Below, in pieces: positions 8,828 through 17,127 of a stretch of 35,164 nt of DNA; position 1 is the first letter of the stretch, and every line of letters starts with the position of its first letter. A model generated the notes under the pieces. That model saw only the letters and a program-made list of their open reading frames with translations, was not told the DNA's origin and searched no databases. Made by a program: the position numbers and the translations under genes. The DNA comes from Burkholderiales bacterium (GTDB lineage Bacteria; Pseudomonadota; Gammaproteobacteria; Burkholderiales; Burkholderiaceae_E), in the NCBI GenBank assembly GCA_947487165.1, contig CANKWX010000042.1, positions 1 through 35,164 of the forward strand, written 5' to 3'.

Positions 8828-10810
8828 ATGTCTGCAAGGATCGAATCGGTACTCATTGAAAATCGCGTATTCCCGCCGCCAGAGTCGTTTGTCAGGCAGG
8901 CGACGATCTCTGGCATGGATCAATACCGAGCTCTGTGCGACGAAGCCGAGCGTGACCATGTAGGCTTCTGGGCGCGTCTGGCCCGCGAGCAGATTCAGTG
9001 GCACAAGCCTTTCACCCGCACGCTCGACGACAGCAATGCCCCGTTTTTCAAGTGGTTCGACGACGGCGAACTCAATGTCTCCTACAACTGCCTTGACCGG
9101 CACCTGGGTACGCCGGTCGAGAACAAGACCGCGATCATCTTCGAGGCCGACGACGGCACGGTCTCCACGATCACCTACAAGGCGCTGCACAAGCGGGTCT
9201 GCCAGTTCGCCAATGGCCTGAAGTCGCTTGGCCACCAGAAAGGTGAGCGGGCGATCATCTACATGCCGATGTCGATCGAGGCGGTGGTCGCGATGCAGGC
9301 CTGTGCACGCCTGGGTCTCACGCACTCGGTGGTCTTTGGCGGCTTTTCGGCCAAATCGCTGCAGGAGCGCATCGTTGATGCCGGCGCCACGCTGGTGATT
9401 GCCGCTGACGGTCAATACCGTGGTGGCAAGGCGCTGCCACTGATGCCGGCGGTTGTCGATGCCTTTGCGCTCGGCGGCTGCGAGGGTGTGCGCCATGTGG
9501 TGGTCTATCGGCGCACCGGCGGTGACGTCGCCTGGGCACCGAATTTCCGGTGGATGCACGAACTCGAATCCGGCCAGTCCGACACCTGCGAGCCCGAGTG
9601 GGTGGGCGCGGAGCATCCGCTCTTCATCCTCTACACATCAGGCTCCACCGGCAAGCCCAAGGGCGTTCAGCACTCCTCGGGCGGTTATCTGCTGCATGCC
9701 ATGCTGACCATGCGCTGGACCTTCGACATCAAGCCTGCCGATGTGTTCTGGTGCACCGCCGACGTGGGCTGGGTGACTGGCCACACCTATGTCACCTACG
9801 GGCCGCTTGCGGTCGGCGCGACCGAGGTGGTCTTCGAGGGGGTGCCAACCTATCCCGATGCCGGCCGATTCTGGAACATGATTGCCCGGCACAAGGTCAA
9901 CATTTTCTATACCGCACCCACCGCGATCCGATCGCTGATCAAGGCCTGCGGCGCCGATCCCAAGGCGCATCCCTCGCAGTTCGATCTCACCAGCCTGCGG
10001 CTGCTCGGGTCGGTTGGTGAGCCGATCAACCCCGAGGCCTGGATGTGGTACCACACGAACATCGGCGGCGGGCGCTGCCCGATCGTCGATACCTTCTGGC
10101 AGACCGAGACAGGCGGGCATGTGATCACGCCGCTGCCGGGCGCTACGCCGCTGGTGCCCGGATCCTGCACCCTGCCGCTGCCCGGTCTCACCACCGCCAT
10201 TGTCGATGAAGTGGGTGCCGATCTGCCCAATGGCACAGGCGGCATCCTGGTGATCAAGAAGCCCTGGCCCTCGATGATTCGCACCATCTGGGGCGACCCC
10301 GAGCGATTCAAGAAAAGTTATTTTCCGCCCGAGCTCAAGGGCTACTACCTCGCCGGTGACGGCGCGGTACGCAACAAGGACACCGGCTATTTCACGATCA
10401 CCGGTCGCATCGACGATGTGCTCAATGTGTCGGGGCATCGCATGGGCACGATGGAGATCGAATCCGCGCTGGTGTCCAATCCGCTGGTTGCCGAAGCGGC
10501 GGTGGTGGGCCGGCCGGATGATCTGAGCGGCGAGGCGATTGTGGCTTTTGTTGTGCTGAAGGGTGCGCGTCCGACCGATTCGGCGGGAGCCGCTGCACTG
10601 GCGCGCGAATTGCGTGACTGGGTCGGCAAGGAGATCGGGCCGATTGCCAAGCCCAAAGAGCTGCGCTTTGGCGACAACCTGCCCAAGACCCGTTCGGGCA
10701 AGATCATGCGTCGATTGCTGCGTTCGCTGGCCAAGGGCGAAGCGATCACGCAAGACACTTCGACGCTTGAGAATCCGGCGATTCTGGAGCAACTCAAGCA
10801 GGTGCTCTGA
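8828..10810 (+). CDS. acsA: Acetate--CoA ligase (AMP-forming acetyl-CoA synthetase)
   Basis: Acs converts acetate, ATP and CoA to acetyl-CoA in the cytoplasm. The 660-residue protein has the family length and shows the Acs-type N-terminus ([18 protein letters not shown]), [12 protein letters not shown], the P-loop [20 protein letters not shown], and the C-terminal [12 protein letters not shown] block. Lys625 in that block is the regulatory acetylation site in homologues. A strong Shine-Dalgarno sequence (AGGAGG, about seven bases upstream) supports the ATG at 8828 rather than the internal ATG at 8915. It is a paralogue of prpE at 2053. The stop codon is followed immediately by a 12-bp tandem repeat and then a tRNA gene. 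Confidence 0.93.
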   Translation: MSARIESVLIENRVFPPPESFVRQATISGMDQYRALCDEAERDHVGFWARLAREQIQWHKPFTRTLDDSNAPFFKWFDDGELNVSYNCLDRHLGTPVENKTAIIFEADDGTVSTITYKALHKRVCQFANGLKSLGHQKGERAIIYMPMSIEAVVAMQACARLGLTHSVVFGGFSAKSLQERIVDAGATLVIAADGQYRGGKALPLMPAVVDAFALGGCEGVRHVVVYRRTGGDVAWAPNFRWMHELESGQSDTCEPEWVGAEHPLFILYTSGSTGKPKGVQHSSGGYLLHAMLTMRWTFDIKPADVFWCTADVGWVTGHTYVTYGPLAVGATEVVFEGVPTYPDAGRFWNMIARHKVNIFYTAPTAIRSLIKACGADPKAHPSQFDLTSLRLLGSVGEPINPEAWMWYHTNIGGGRCPIVDTFWQTETGGHVITPLPGATPLVPGSCTLPLPGLTTAIVDEVGADLPNGTGGILVIKKPWPSMIRTIWGDPERFKKSYFPPELKGYYLAGDGAVRNKDTGYFTITGRIDDVLNVSGHRMGTMEIESALVSNPLVAEAAVVGRPDDLSGEAIVAFVVLKGARPTDSAGAAALARELRDWVGKEIGPIAKPKELRFGDNLPKTRSGKIMRRLLRSLAKGEAITQDTSTLENPAILEQLKQVL

Positions 10811-10858
10811 GCGCTCGTCTGGGCGCTCGTCTTGGCGCTCGTCTTGGCGCTCGTCTGG
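10811..10858. repeat. Four tandem copies of a 12-bp unit
   Basis: Four head-to-tail copies of GCGCTCGTCTGG occur directly after the acs stop codon. Copies 2 and 3 differ at position 11 (T for G). The array lies between acs and the tRNA-Ser promoter region. If the stop codon were read through, the array would add repeated ALVW/ALVL tetrapeptides. Confidence 0.9.
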
Positions 10859-10876
10859 GCAGACAGAGGGCTGCGG

Positions 10877-10882
10877 TACAAT
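10877..10882 (+). promoter_or_regulatory. Probable -10 element of the tRNA-Ser promoter
   Basis: TACAAT lies 10 bases before the 5' end of tRNA-Ser, followed by a GC-rich stretch as expected for stable-RNA promoters. No good -35 hexamer is seen at the right spacing; that region coincides with the end of the 12-bp repeat array. Confidence 0.45.
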
Positions 10883-10892
10883 CGCGGCCTTC

Positions 10893-10983
10893 GGAGGGAT
10901 GGATGAGCGGTTGAAGTCGCACGCCTGGAAAGCGTGTAAGGGTTAATAGCCCTTCCGGGGTTCGAATCCCCGTCCCTCCGCCA
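10893..10983 (+). tRNA. tRNA-Ser (anticodon GGA), CCA encoded
   Basis: The 91-base gene folds as a class II tRNA. The acceptor stem is GGAGGGA (10893-10899) paired with TCCCTCC (10973-10979), then discriminator G and encoded CCA (10981-10983). The anticodon stem CACGC/GCGTG (10920-10924, 10932-10936) encloses the loop CTGGAAA, giving anticodon GGA (10927-10929) for UCC and UCU. The long variable arm contains AAGGG paired with CCCTT. The T arm is CGGGG-TTCGAAT-CCCCG (10956-10972). The long variable arm and the anticodon make serine identity secure. Confidence 0.97.
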
Positions 10984-10995
10984 GTAGCAAGCATT

Positions 10996-11017
10996 CAAGC
11001 GCCTTTCGGGGCGCTTG
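10996..11017. terminator. Stem-loop between tRNA-Ser and prpF
   Basis: CAAGCGCC (10996-11003) pairs perfectly with GGCGCTTG (11010-11017) around the 6-base loop TTTCGG. It begins 13 bases after the tRNA CCA end and stops 6 bases before the prpF stop codon on the other strand. It could therefore terminate both converging transcripts. No T-run follows on either strand, so intrinsic termination may be weak. Confidence 0.5.
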
Positions 11018-11022
11018 GTGTA

Positions 11023-12213
11023 TCAGAAGCAATCCCCGGGCGCCCGCACCCAGCCTTCCATCAGGATGCGCGCACTGCGGCTCATGCTGGCCTTCTTGAC
11101 CACCCACTCGCTGCCTTCCTGCGTGGCCTCGGCGCCCACGCGCAGGGTGCCGGAAGGGTGGCCGAAGCGCACCGCATTGCGCGCCCCGCCACCCGCAGCG
11201 AGGTTCACTAGCGTGCCTGGGATGGCGGCCGCAGTGCCGATGGCTACTGCTGCCGTGCCCATCATCGCGTGATGCAGCTTGCCCATCGACAGCGCACGCA
11301 CCAGCAAATCGACATCGCCCGCGCCAACCTGCTTTCCGCTCGATGACACATAGCTCGAGGGCTTGGCCACGAAGGCGACCTTGGGTGTGTGCTGGCGCTT
11401 GGCGGCCTCATCGATATGTTTGATCAGGCCCATGCGAACCGCGCCGTAAGCCCGAATGGTTTCGAACTTGGCCAGAATTTTCGGGTCGCTGTTGATCGCG
11501 TCCTGCAGTTCGGTGCCGGTGTGACCGATCTGCTCGGCATTGAGAAAAATCGTCGGAATGCCGGCATTGATCATGGTGGCCTTGAGCACCCCGATGCCCG
11601 GCACCTCCAGCTCATCAACCACATTGCCGGTCGGGAACATCGAGCCACCGGCACCTTCTTCTTCGGCCGCCGGATCCATGAACTCGAGCTGCACTTCAGC
11701 AGCGGGGAAGGTCACGCCATCGAGTTCAAAGTCGCCGGTCTCCTGGACCGCACCATCGGTGATCGGCACATGCGCGATGATGGTCTTCGAGATATTGGCC
11801 TGCCAGATGCGGATGACCGCGACGCCGTTCTGCGGCACGCGGGCCGGGTCGATCAGCCCTGCGGCAATCGAAAACGGGCCGACCGCCGCCGACAGATTGC
11901 CGCAGTTGCCGCTCCAGTCGACAAAGGCCGAATCGATCGACACCTGGCCGAAGAGATAGTCCACATCATGGTCGGGTCGACTGCTCTTCGAAATGATCAC
12001 CGTCTTGCTGGTGCTGGAGGTTGCACCGCCCATGCCGTCGGTCTGCTTGCCATAAGGGTCAGGGCTGCCGATCACTCGAAGCAGTAGCGCATCGCGCGCC
12101 TTGCCCGGCACCTGGGCGGCGGCCGGGAGGTCCTGCAGTCGAAAGAACACGCCCTTGCTGGTGCCACCGCGCAGATAGGTGGCTGGGATGCGGATTTGTG
12201 CGACATGGGCCAT
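11023..12213 (-). CDS. prpF: 2-methylaconitate cis-trans isomerase PrpF
   Basis: PrpF isomerises 2-methyl-trans-aconitate produced by AcnD to the cis isomer, so the AcnD/PrpF pair replaces PrpD in the 2-methylcitrate cycle. The 396-residue protein has the usual length and diaminopimelate-epimerase-like fold signature. Visible are IPATYLRGGTSKGVFFRLQDLP at its start (within the first 28 residues), the GSPDPYGKQTDGMGGATSSTSK block, and WSGNCGNLSAAVGPFSI, whose Cys is the conserved active-site region. The gene starts 8 bases after the acnD stop codon, so the two are almost certainly cotranscribed. prpB and prpC are absent from the window. Confidence 0.93.
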   Translation of the reverse strand: MAHVAQIRIPATYLRGGTSKGVFFRLQDLPAAAQVPGKARDALLLRVIGSPDPYGKQTDGMGGATSSTSKTVIISKSSRPDHDVDYLFGQVSIDSAFVDWSGNCGNLSAAVGPFSIAAGLIDPARVPQNGVAVIRIWQANISKTIIAHVPITDGAVQETGDFELDGVTFPAAEVQLEFMDPAAEEEGAGGSMFPTGNVVDELEVPGIGVLKATMINAGIPTIFLNAEQIGHTGTELQDAINSDPKILAKFETIRAYGAVRMGLIKHIDEAAKRQHTPKVAFVAKPSSYVSSSGKQVGAGDVDLLVRALSMGKLHHAMMGTAAVAIGTAAAIPGTLVNLAAGGGARNAVRFGHPSGTLRVGAEATQEGSEWVVKKASMSRSARILMEGWVRAPGDCF

Positions 12214-12221
12214 GGTGATCC

Positions 12222-14816
12222 TCAGGAAGCCTGCCTGGATGACTCGAGAAAGTCCTGCGCAAAGCGCTGCAGAACGCCACCTGCGTCATAGATCGACACC
12301 TCTTCGGCAGTGTCCAGGCGACAGGTCACCGGCACCTCAAGCTTCTCGCCATTCTTGCGATGAATCACCAGCGTGAGCGTGGCGCGAGGCGTACGGGCGC
12401 CAACGACATCGAAGGTCTCGGTGCCATCGATGCCAAGCGTGGTGCGGGTCGTGCCCGGCTTGAATTCGAGCGGCATCACGCCCATGCCGATCAGGTTGGT
12501 GCGATGGATGCGCTCGAAGCCTTCGGCTGCGATCGCCTCGACACCTGCCAGACGCACGCCCTTGGCTGCCCAGTCACGCGAGGAACCCTGGCCATAGTCA
12601 GCGCCGGCGATGATGATCAGCGGCTGGCTGCGGTTCATATAGGTCTCGATGGCCTCCCACATGCGCATCACCGTGCCCTCGGGCTCGACCCGCGCAAGCG
12701 ATCCGGCCTTGAGCTTGCCGTCGACCACCGCCATCTCGTTTTTGAGCGTCGGGTTGGCAAAGGTGGCGCGCAGCGCGGTGAGGTGGTCGCCGCGGTGCGT
12801 GGCATAGGAATTGAAGTCTTCTTCCGGCAGGCCCATTTTGGCGAGGTATTCTCCCGCGGCGCTGTCGGCAAGAATCGCATTCGATGGCGACAGGTGGTCG
12901 GTGGTGATGTTGTCGCCGATCACTGCCAAAGGCCGCATGCCTTTGAGCGTGCGCTCGCCGGCGAGCGCGCCTTCCCAGTAGGGCGGGCGACGAATGTAGG
13001 TCGATTGCGCACGCCAGTCGTAGAGCGGGCTGACCGCGGCGACCGCCTCGCGGGCGATGTCGAACATCGGACCATAGACCCGTCGGAACTGTTCCGGCTT
13101 GACCGAGGCGCGCACGACCGCATCGATTTCGGCATCGCTTGGCCAGAGGTCTTTCAGGCGGATCTCCTTGCCATCGACCGTGCCAAGCGCGTCCTTTTCG
13201 ATATCGACGCGAACCGTGCCGGCAATCGCATAGGCAACCACCAGCGGCGGCGACGCAAGAAAGGCCTGCTTCGCATAGGGATGGATGCGGCCATCGAAGT
13301 TACGGTTGCCCGAGAGCACGGCGGTCGTGTAGAGATCGCGCGCGATGATTTCGCGTTGGATGTCGGGGTCGAGCGCGCCCGACATGCCGTTGCACGTGGT
13401 GCAGGCAAAGGCGACCACGCCGAACCCGAGTTGCTCGAGTTCTTTCGTGAGACCGGCTTCGTCGAGGTATAGGGCCACGGTCTTGGAGCCAGGTGCCAGC
13501 GAGGTCTTGACCCAGGGCTTGCGGGTGAGCCCGGCCCGATTGGCATTGCGCGCCAGCAGGCCGGCTGCGATCACATTGCGCGGGTTGCTGGTGTTGGTGC
13601 AACTGGTGATCGCGGCAATGATCACCGCGCCGTCGGGCATCTGTCCTGCGACATCGTCCCACTTGCCGGCGATGCCCTTGGCAGCCAGGTCAGTGGTCGC
13701 GACCCGGGCATGCGGATTGGACGGGCCGGCCATGTTGCGCACGACGCTGGAGAGGTCGAAGTGCAGGGTGCGCTCGTATTGCGCGGTCTTGAGGCTGTCG
13801 GCCCACAGCCCGGTGTGACGGGCAAAGTGCTCGACCAGCTTCACCTGCGCATCATCGCGCCCGGTGAGTGTGAGGTAGTCGATGGTTTGCTGGTCGATGA
13901 AGAACATCGCTGCGGTGGCGCCATATTCAGGCGCCATGTTGGAGATGGTGGCGCGATCGCCCAGCGTCAGTGCCGAGGCGCCTTCACCCCGAAATTCGAG
14001 CCAGGCGCCAACGACTTTTTCCTTGCGCAAAAACTCGGTCATCGCCAGCACCACATCGGTGGCGGTGATGCCGGCACCAGGCTTGCCGCTGAGCTCGACG
14101 CCCACGATATCGGGCAGCCGCATCCAGGAGGCGCGCCCGAGCATGACGTTCTCGGCTTCAAGGCCGCCCACACCAATCGCGATCACGCCGAGTGCATCGA
14201 CATGAGGCGTGTGGCTGTCGGTACCGACGCAGGTATCCGGAAACGCGACGCCATCACGCACCTGGATCACCGGAGACATTTTCTCCAGATTGATCTGATG
14301 CATGATGCCGTTGCCCGGCGGGATCACATCGACGTTCTTGAAGGCCGCCTTGGTCCAGTCGATGAAATGAAAGCGATCCTCGTTGCGACGATCCTCGATC
14401 GCGCGGTTTTTCGCAAAGGCGTCGGGGTCAAAGCCGCCGCACTCCACTGCCAGCGAATGGTCGACGATCAGCTGAACCGGCACGACCGGATTGACCTTGG
14501 CCGGATCACCACCCTGGTCGGCAATCGCGTCGCGAAGGCCGGCGAGGTCGACCAGCGCGGTCTGCCCGAGAATGTCGTGGCAGACCACTCGTGCCGGAAA
14601 CCACGGGAAATCGAGGTCGCGTTTGCGATCGATCAGCTGCGTGAGCGAGTCGGCGAGTGAGCCCTGATCGCAGCGGCGAACCAGATTCTCGGCCAGCACG
14701 CGCGAGGTGTAGGGGAGGGTGTCATAGGCGCCAGCCCTGATCGAATCGACCGCCGCACGGGCGTCGAAATAGTCGAGGGAGGTGCCGGGCAGGGGGGTGC
14801 GGTAGGAGGTCTTCAT
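12222..14816 (-). CDS. acnD: Fe/S-dependent 2-methylisocitrate dehydratase AcnD
   Basis: AcnD dehydrates 2-methylcitrate to 2-methyl-trans-aconitate in propionate catabolism. The 864-residue protein belongs to the aconitase superfamily. The [4Fe-4S] ligands are Cys406 in AAITSCTNTSNPRNV and Cys472 and Cys475 in ACTTCNGMSG. Also visible are CVGTDSHTPHVDALG early in the chain and the swivel domain with YGQGSSRDWAAKG. The N-terminal RTPLPGTSLDYFDARAA is typical of AcnD rather than AcnA. Adjacent prpF supports AcnD over a general aconitase. The gene begins 46 bases after the end of the dimethylformamidase-like gene on the same strand, with no convincing terminator between them. Confidence 0.94.
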   Translation of the reverse strand: MKTSYRTPLPGTSLDYFDARAAVDSIRAGAYDTLPYTSRVLAENLVRRCDQGSLADSLTQLIDRKRDLDFPWFPARVVCHDILGQTALVDLAGLRDAIADQGGDPAKVNPVVPVQLIVDHSLAVECGGFDPDAFAKNRAIEDRRNEDRFHFIDWTKAAFKNVDVIPPGNGIMHQINLEKMSPVIQVRDGVAFPDTCVGTDSHTPHVDALGVIAIGVGGLEAENVMLGRASWMRLPDIVGVELSGKPGAGITATDVVLAMTEFLRKEKVVGAWLEFRGEGASALTLGDRATISNMAPEYGATAAMFFIDQQTIDYLTLTGRDDAQVKLVEHFARHTGLWADSLKTAQYERTLHFDLSSVVRNMAGPSNPHARVATTDLAAKGIAGKWDDVAGQMPDGAVIIAAITSCTNTSNPRNVIAAGLLARNANRAGLTRKPWVKTSLAPGSKTVALYLDEAGLTKELEQLGFGVVAFACTTCNGMSGALDPDIQREIIARDLYTTAVLSGNRNFDGRIHPYAKQAFLASPPLVVAYAIAGTVRVDIEKDALGTVDGKEIRLKDLWPSDAEIDAVVRASVKPEQFRRVYGPMFDIAREAVAAVSPLYDWRAQSTYIRRPPYWEGALAGERTLKGMRPLAVIGDNITTDHLSPSNAILADSAAGEYLAKMGLPEEDFNSYATHRGDHLTALRATFANPTLKNEMAVVDGKLKAGSLARVEPEGTVMRMWEAIETYMNRSQPLIIIAGADYGQGSSRDWAAKGVRLAGVEAIAAEGFERIHRTNLIGMGVMPLEFKPGTTRTTLGIDGTETFDVVGARTPRATLTLVIHRKNGEKLEVPVTCRLDTAEEVSIYDAGGVLQRFAQDFLESSRQAS

Positions 14817-14862
14817 AGTGGCCGAAGTTTATCCGATCGGCCGACGCACCCCGGGTGCCGGC

Positions 14863-17097
14863 TTACTGGCTGAAGCGTTTGATGACGTTGTCGAGGATGC
14901 GCGAGATGTCGTTGTCGAAGTGATTGACCGGCAGCGATCCGCAGAAGGTGATCGAGCCGACAGAAAAAACTTCACCGCCACCTGGGCAATCAAACCAGGT
15001 CATATCGGCGCGAATCAGGGCCTTGTGGGTCTCGCCAGGGATGGTTGTGATGTGGGTGAGCTGTTCTTCCGGCACGAGCATCCAGGGCGCCTCGGGCGGG
15101 TGATTTTCGGAGGCTGCGATCACGATGGCGTTTTCGGGCGAGCCCAGGCGCTTGTCGACACGGTCAAGCTCAAAGCCTGCCGCGCCATGCCCCGAAAAGC
15201 CCTCGCCACCGACGGTGTCGGCGGTGACGCCCTCAAGGATCCAGCTGACCTTCGGGTTGCTGCGGGCAGATTGATTGATGCGGTAGTACGAGCCCACGAA
15301 ATTGCCCTGCGCGGTAAAGCCTACCCCGACCAGCTTTTGCGGTGGCCTGGCATTGCGCCGCCACAGGCCGCCGTATTGCGCATCGAACTGGTTGTAGTAC
15401 TCGCCGGGCTCGGCAGCCCAGGCCCGGATACCACCTTCGCCCCGGCGAATCTCGACGATGCCCTCGCGCGCCGGATCGAGCGCGATCTTCCAGTAAAAGC
15501 CGTTGCCGCCCAGATAGACCAGCTTGCCACCGCTGTCGCGATAGCGCTGCAGGGCATCGAGCATATGAGGTGTGTGGTACTCGGGATGCGAGCCGGTCAC
15601 GACCACCTTATAGGGTTCGAGCAGCGCCTGACCTTCGCTGTTCAGTTCGACATCGGTGATCAGGTCGACCTCATGGCCCTGATGCGCCAGCCACATCAGC
15701 AGGTGACTGTCTGCCGGATAGTGGCGCAGACCCGAGCCGCGGATCTCCGGGTAGGGGTAGGTGAGGTAGCCCACGCGAAGATTGAGCATCGGACGGCGCC
15801 AACTGACCAGCCCGATACCCGAGCCGTCGGTGTGATAGTTGTAGGTCGACAGGCCGTAGTCGCGATGCTCGCCCGGGTTGTAGGGGTAGGCCTTCCAGGC
15901 TTTGACCTGATCAACATAAGCCGCGCGCCAGGCTGGGTCGATCATCCATTCGGGGCGCGCGTGATTGCCGTAAACGGTATAGGTGAAGGTCGATACCAGC
16001 ACCGCAATTTTCGCGCTCGCCTGGCCCTTGGGCGGTACGACAAAAAAAGGAATATTTTCCTCGATGTCGCCGGCCTTCAGAATCAGCGCATAAGCGTCCG
16101 ACTTGAGGCCGTCGGGCAGTGTGACCGCATGCGTCGCCGGCCAGCAGCAGTCATCCAGATCGTCATCATGGAAATGGATGGCGCCATATTGCTCGGGCGC
16201 GTGCCGAAAGCAGTGTTCCTCGCCGGTCCAGTTCGAGCCGACGACCGCGCGGGTCGGGGTATTGACCAGCTTGCCATGGTTGCCTGCCGGCCCGCCGTCG
16301 ATGATGCGGCTGGTGTGCATCTCGCGCGCAAAATCCCAGTTGCCGATGCAGGCGTCGCCTGCAGCCATGGCCAGGGCGTCGATCCCATCTGGATCAGTCT
16401 GCGTCACATCAGCCAGGGAGCGGGCCAGAAGCACCGGATGTTCGAGGCGGCCATTGAAGGTGTCCACCGGCGCCGTGCCGCTCGCACTGGCAAAGCTCAG
16501 CGGACAAGGCCCTGCGTCGAGCGTCGGTGTCCCCGGCAAGCCGACGCTCAGGGCCTGGTTTGCTGACCGATCGGCAATTGGTGTGGCCGACAGGCTCACG
16601 ATGGCCCCGACATAATCGACGGTCAGCGTCACGATGGTCCAGGTGTTCAGCGCAACAGGCTGCGCGGATTCAATCATGCACAGGCCTGCGGCGGTGCCGA
16701 TCGTGCCACGCAGGGTGAGCGCGGGGGTGAGCTCGAGTGAGATGCCGCGACCTTGGTCGTCAAGACACGACATGATCACCTGTCGCCTGAGCAGGGCGAG
16801 TGTCGGGCGGATACGAATCGAAAACCTGCAGTCGCTGGTGTGGCTCAGAAGCCCTTCTCGCATCACGACCGCATAGGACCCACTCGGCACCGTTTGCGGA
16901 CCCGGCTCGATCAGGGTCGTGACCTCGATCGCAACCGGCTCGGTGCTGACGCCGCCGATTTCTGGATTAGGGTCGGCACACCGCACACGCACCACGCTGG
17001 CAGTGACCCTTGCACCGGTGGCGTTGGCGACATGAAACCGCAGGGTGTCTCCGGGTCGGGCGGACAGGCGTTCGGCGTAACCAGCAAGGGGCAGCAT
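14863..17097 (-). CDS. N,N-dimethylformamidase large-subunit-like protein
   Basis: The 744-residue product resembles the beta subunit of N,N-dimethylformamidase (DmfA2), an iron-dependent amidohydrolase. The N-terminal third (to about 330) is beta-rich; residues 85-225 look like a LamG/concanavalin-type sandwich. The C-terminal half carries the family's glutamine-amidotransferase-like core with TVYGNHARPEW, YNYHTDGSGIG, VVTGSHPEYHT and LVYLGGNGFYWK. The Paracoccus enzyme binds a mononuclear iron through two Tyr and one Glu. Tyr376, Tyr421 (or Tyr419) and Glu506 are the likely equivalents here by motif position, which is inference. No gene for the small alpha subunit (about 130 residues) is adjacent, so the substrate may differ from dimethylformamide. 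It has no signal peptide. It starts 30 bases after the pseudoprotease-like gene and precedes acnD. Confidence 0.8.
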   Translation of the reverse strand: MLPLAGYAERLSARPGDTLRFHVANATGARVTASVVRVRCADPNPEIGGVSTEPVAIEVTTLIEPGPQTVPSGSYAVVMREGLLSHTSDCRFSIRIRPTLALLRRQVIMSCLDDQGRGISLELTPALTLRGTIGTAAGLCMIESAQPVALNTWTIVTLTVDYVGAIVSLSATPIADRSANQALSVGLPGTPTLDAGPCPLSFASASGTAPVDTFNGRLEHPVLLARSLADVTQTDPDGIDALAMAAGDACIGNWDFAREMHTSRIIDGGPAGNHGKLVNTPTRAVVGSNWTGEEHCFRHAPEQYGAIHFHDDDLDDCCWPATHAVTLPDGLKSDAYALILKAGDIEENIPFFVVPPKGQASAKIAVLVSTFTYTVYGNHARPEWMIDPAWRAAYVDQVKAWKAYPYNPGEHRDYGLSTYNYHTDGSGIGLVSWRRPMLNLRVGYLTYPYPEIRGSGLRHYPADSHLLMWLAHQGHEVDLITDVELNSEGQALLEPYKVVVTGSHPEYHTPHMLDALQRYRDSGGKLVYLGGNGFYWKIALDPAREGIVEIRRGEGGIRAWAAEPGEYYNQFDAQYGGLWRRNARPPQKLVGVGFTAQGNFVGSYYRINQSARSNPKVSWILEGVTADTVGGEGFSGHGAAGFELDRVDKRLGSPENAIVIAASENHPPEAPWMLVPEEQLTHITTIPGETHKALIRADMTWFDCPGGGEVFSVGSITFCGSLPVNHFDNDISRILDNVIKRFSQ

Positions 17098-17127
17098 GTC
17101 AGATTCCAGAACAGTTAAACCGGCCGC

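Noticed and set aside
9638-10792. A 384-codon minus-strand open frame opposite acetyl-CoA synthetase
   Set aside because: Antisense shadow of acs with no domain signature.
10794-10994. Minus-strand small open frame with repeated APRR units across the 12-bp array and tRNA
   Set aside because: The peptide repeats only reflect the DNA repeat, and the frame crosses the tRNA gene.
10893-11022. tRNA-Ser as the attachment site of an integrated island covering 11-31 kb
   Set aside because: No integrase gene is present, and I saw no second copy of the tRNA 3' end elsewhere in the window to mark an att site.
12360-13472. A 370-codon plus-strand open frame opposite acnD
   Set aside because: Antisense shadow; acnD motifs and its iron-sulfur cysteines fix the true gene.
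14846-14858. GC-rich dyad between the dimethylformamidase-like gene and acnD as a terminator
   Set aside because: The loop is only one to three bases and no T-run follows on the minus strand, so read-through is more likely.
14818-16566. A 582-codon open frame on the plus strand opposite the dimethylformamidase-like gene
   Set aside because: It is an antisense shadow of a gene with clear homology; its composition is atypical and no motif is seen.
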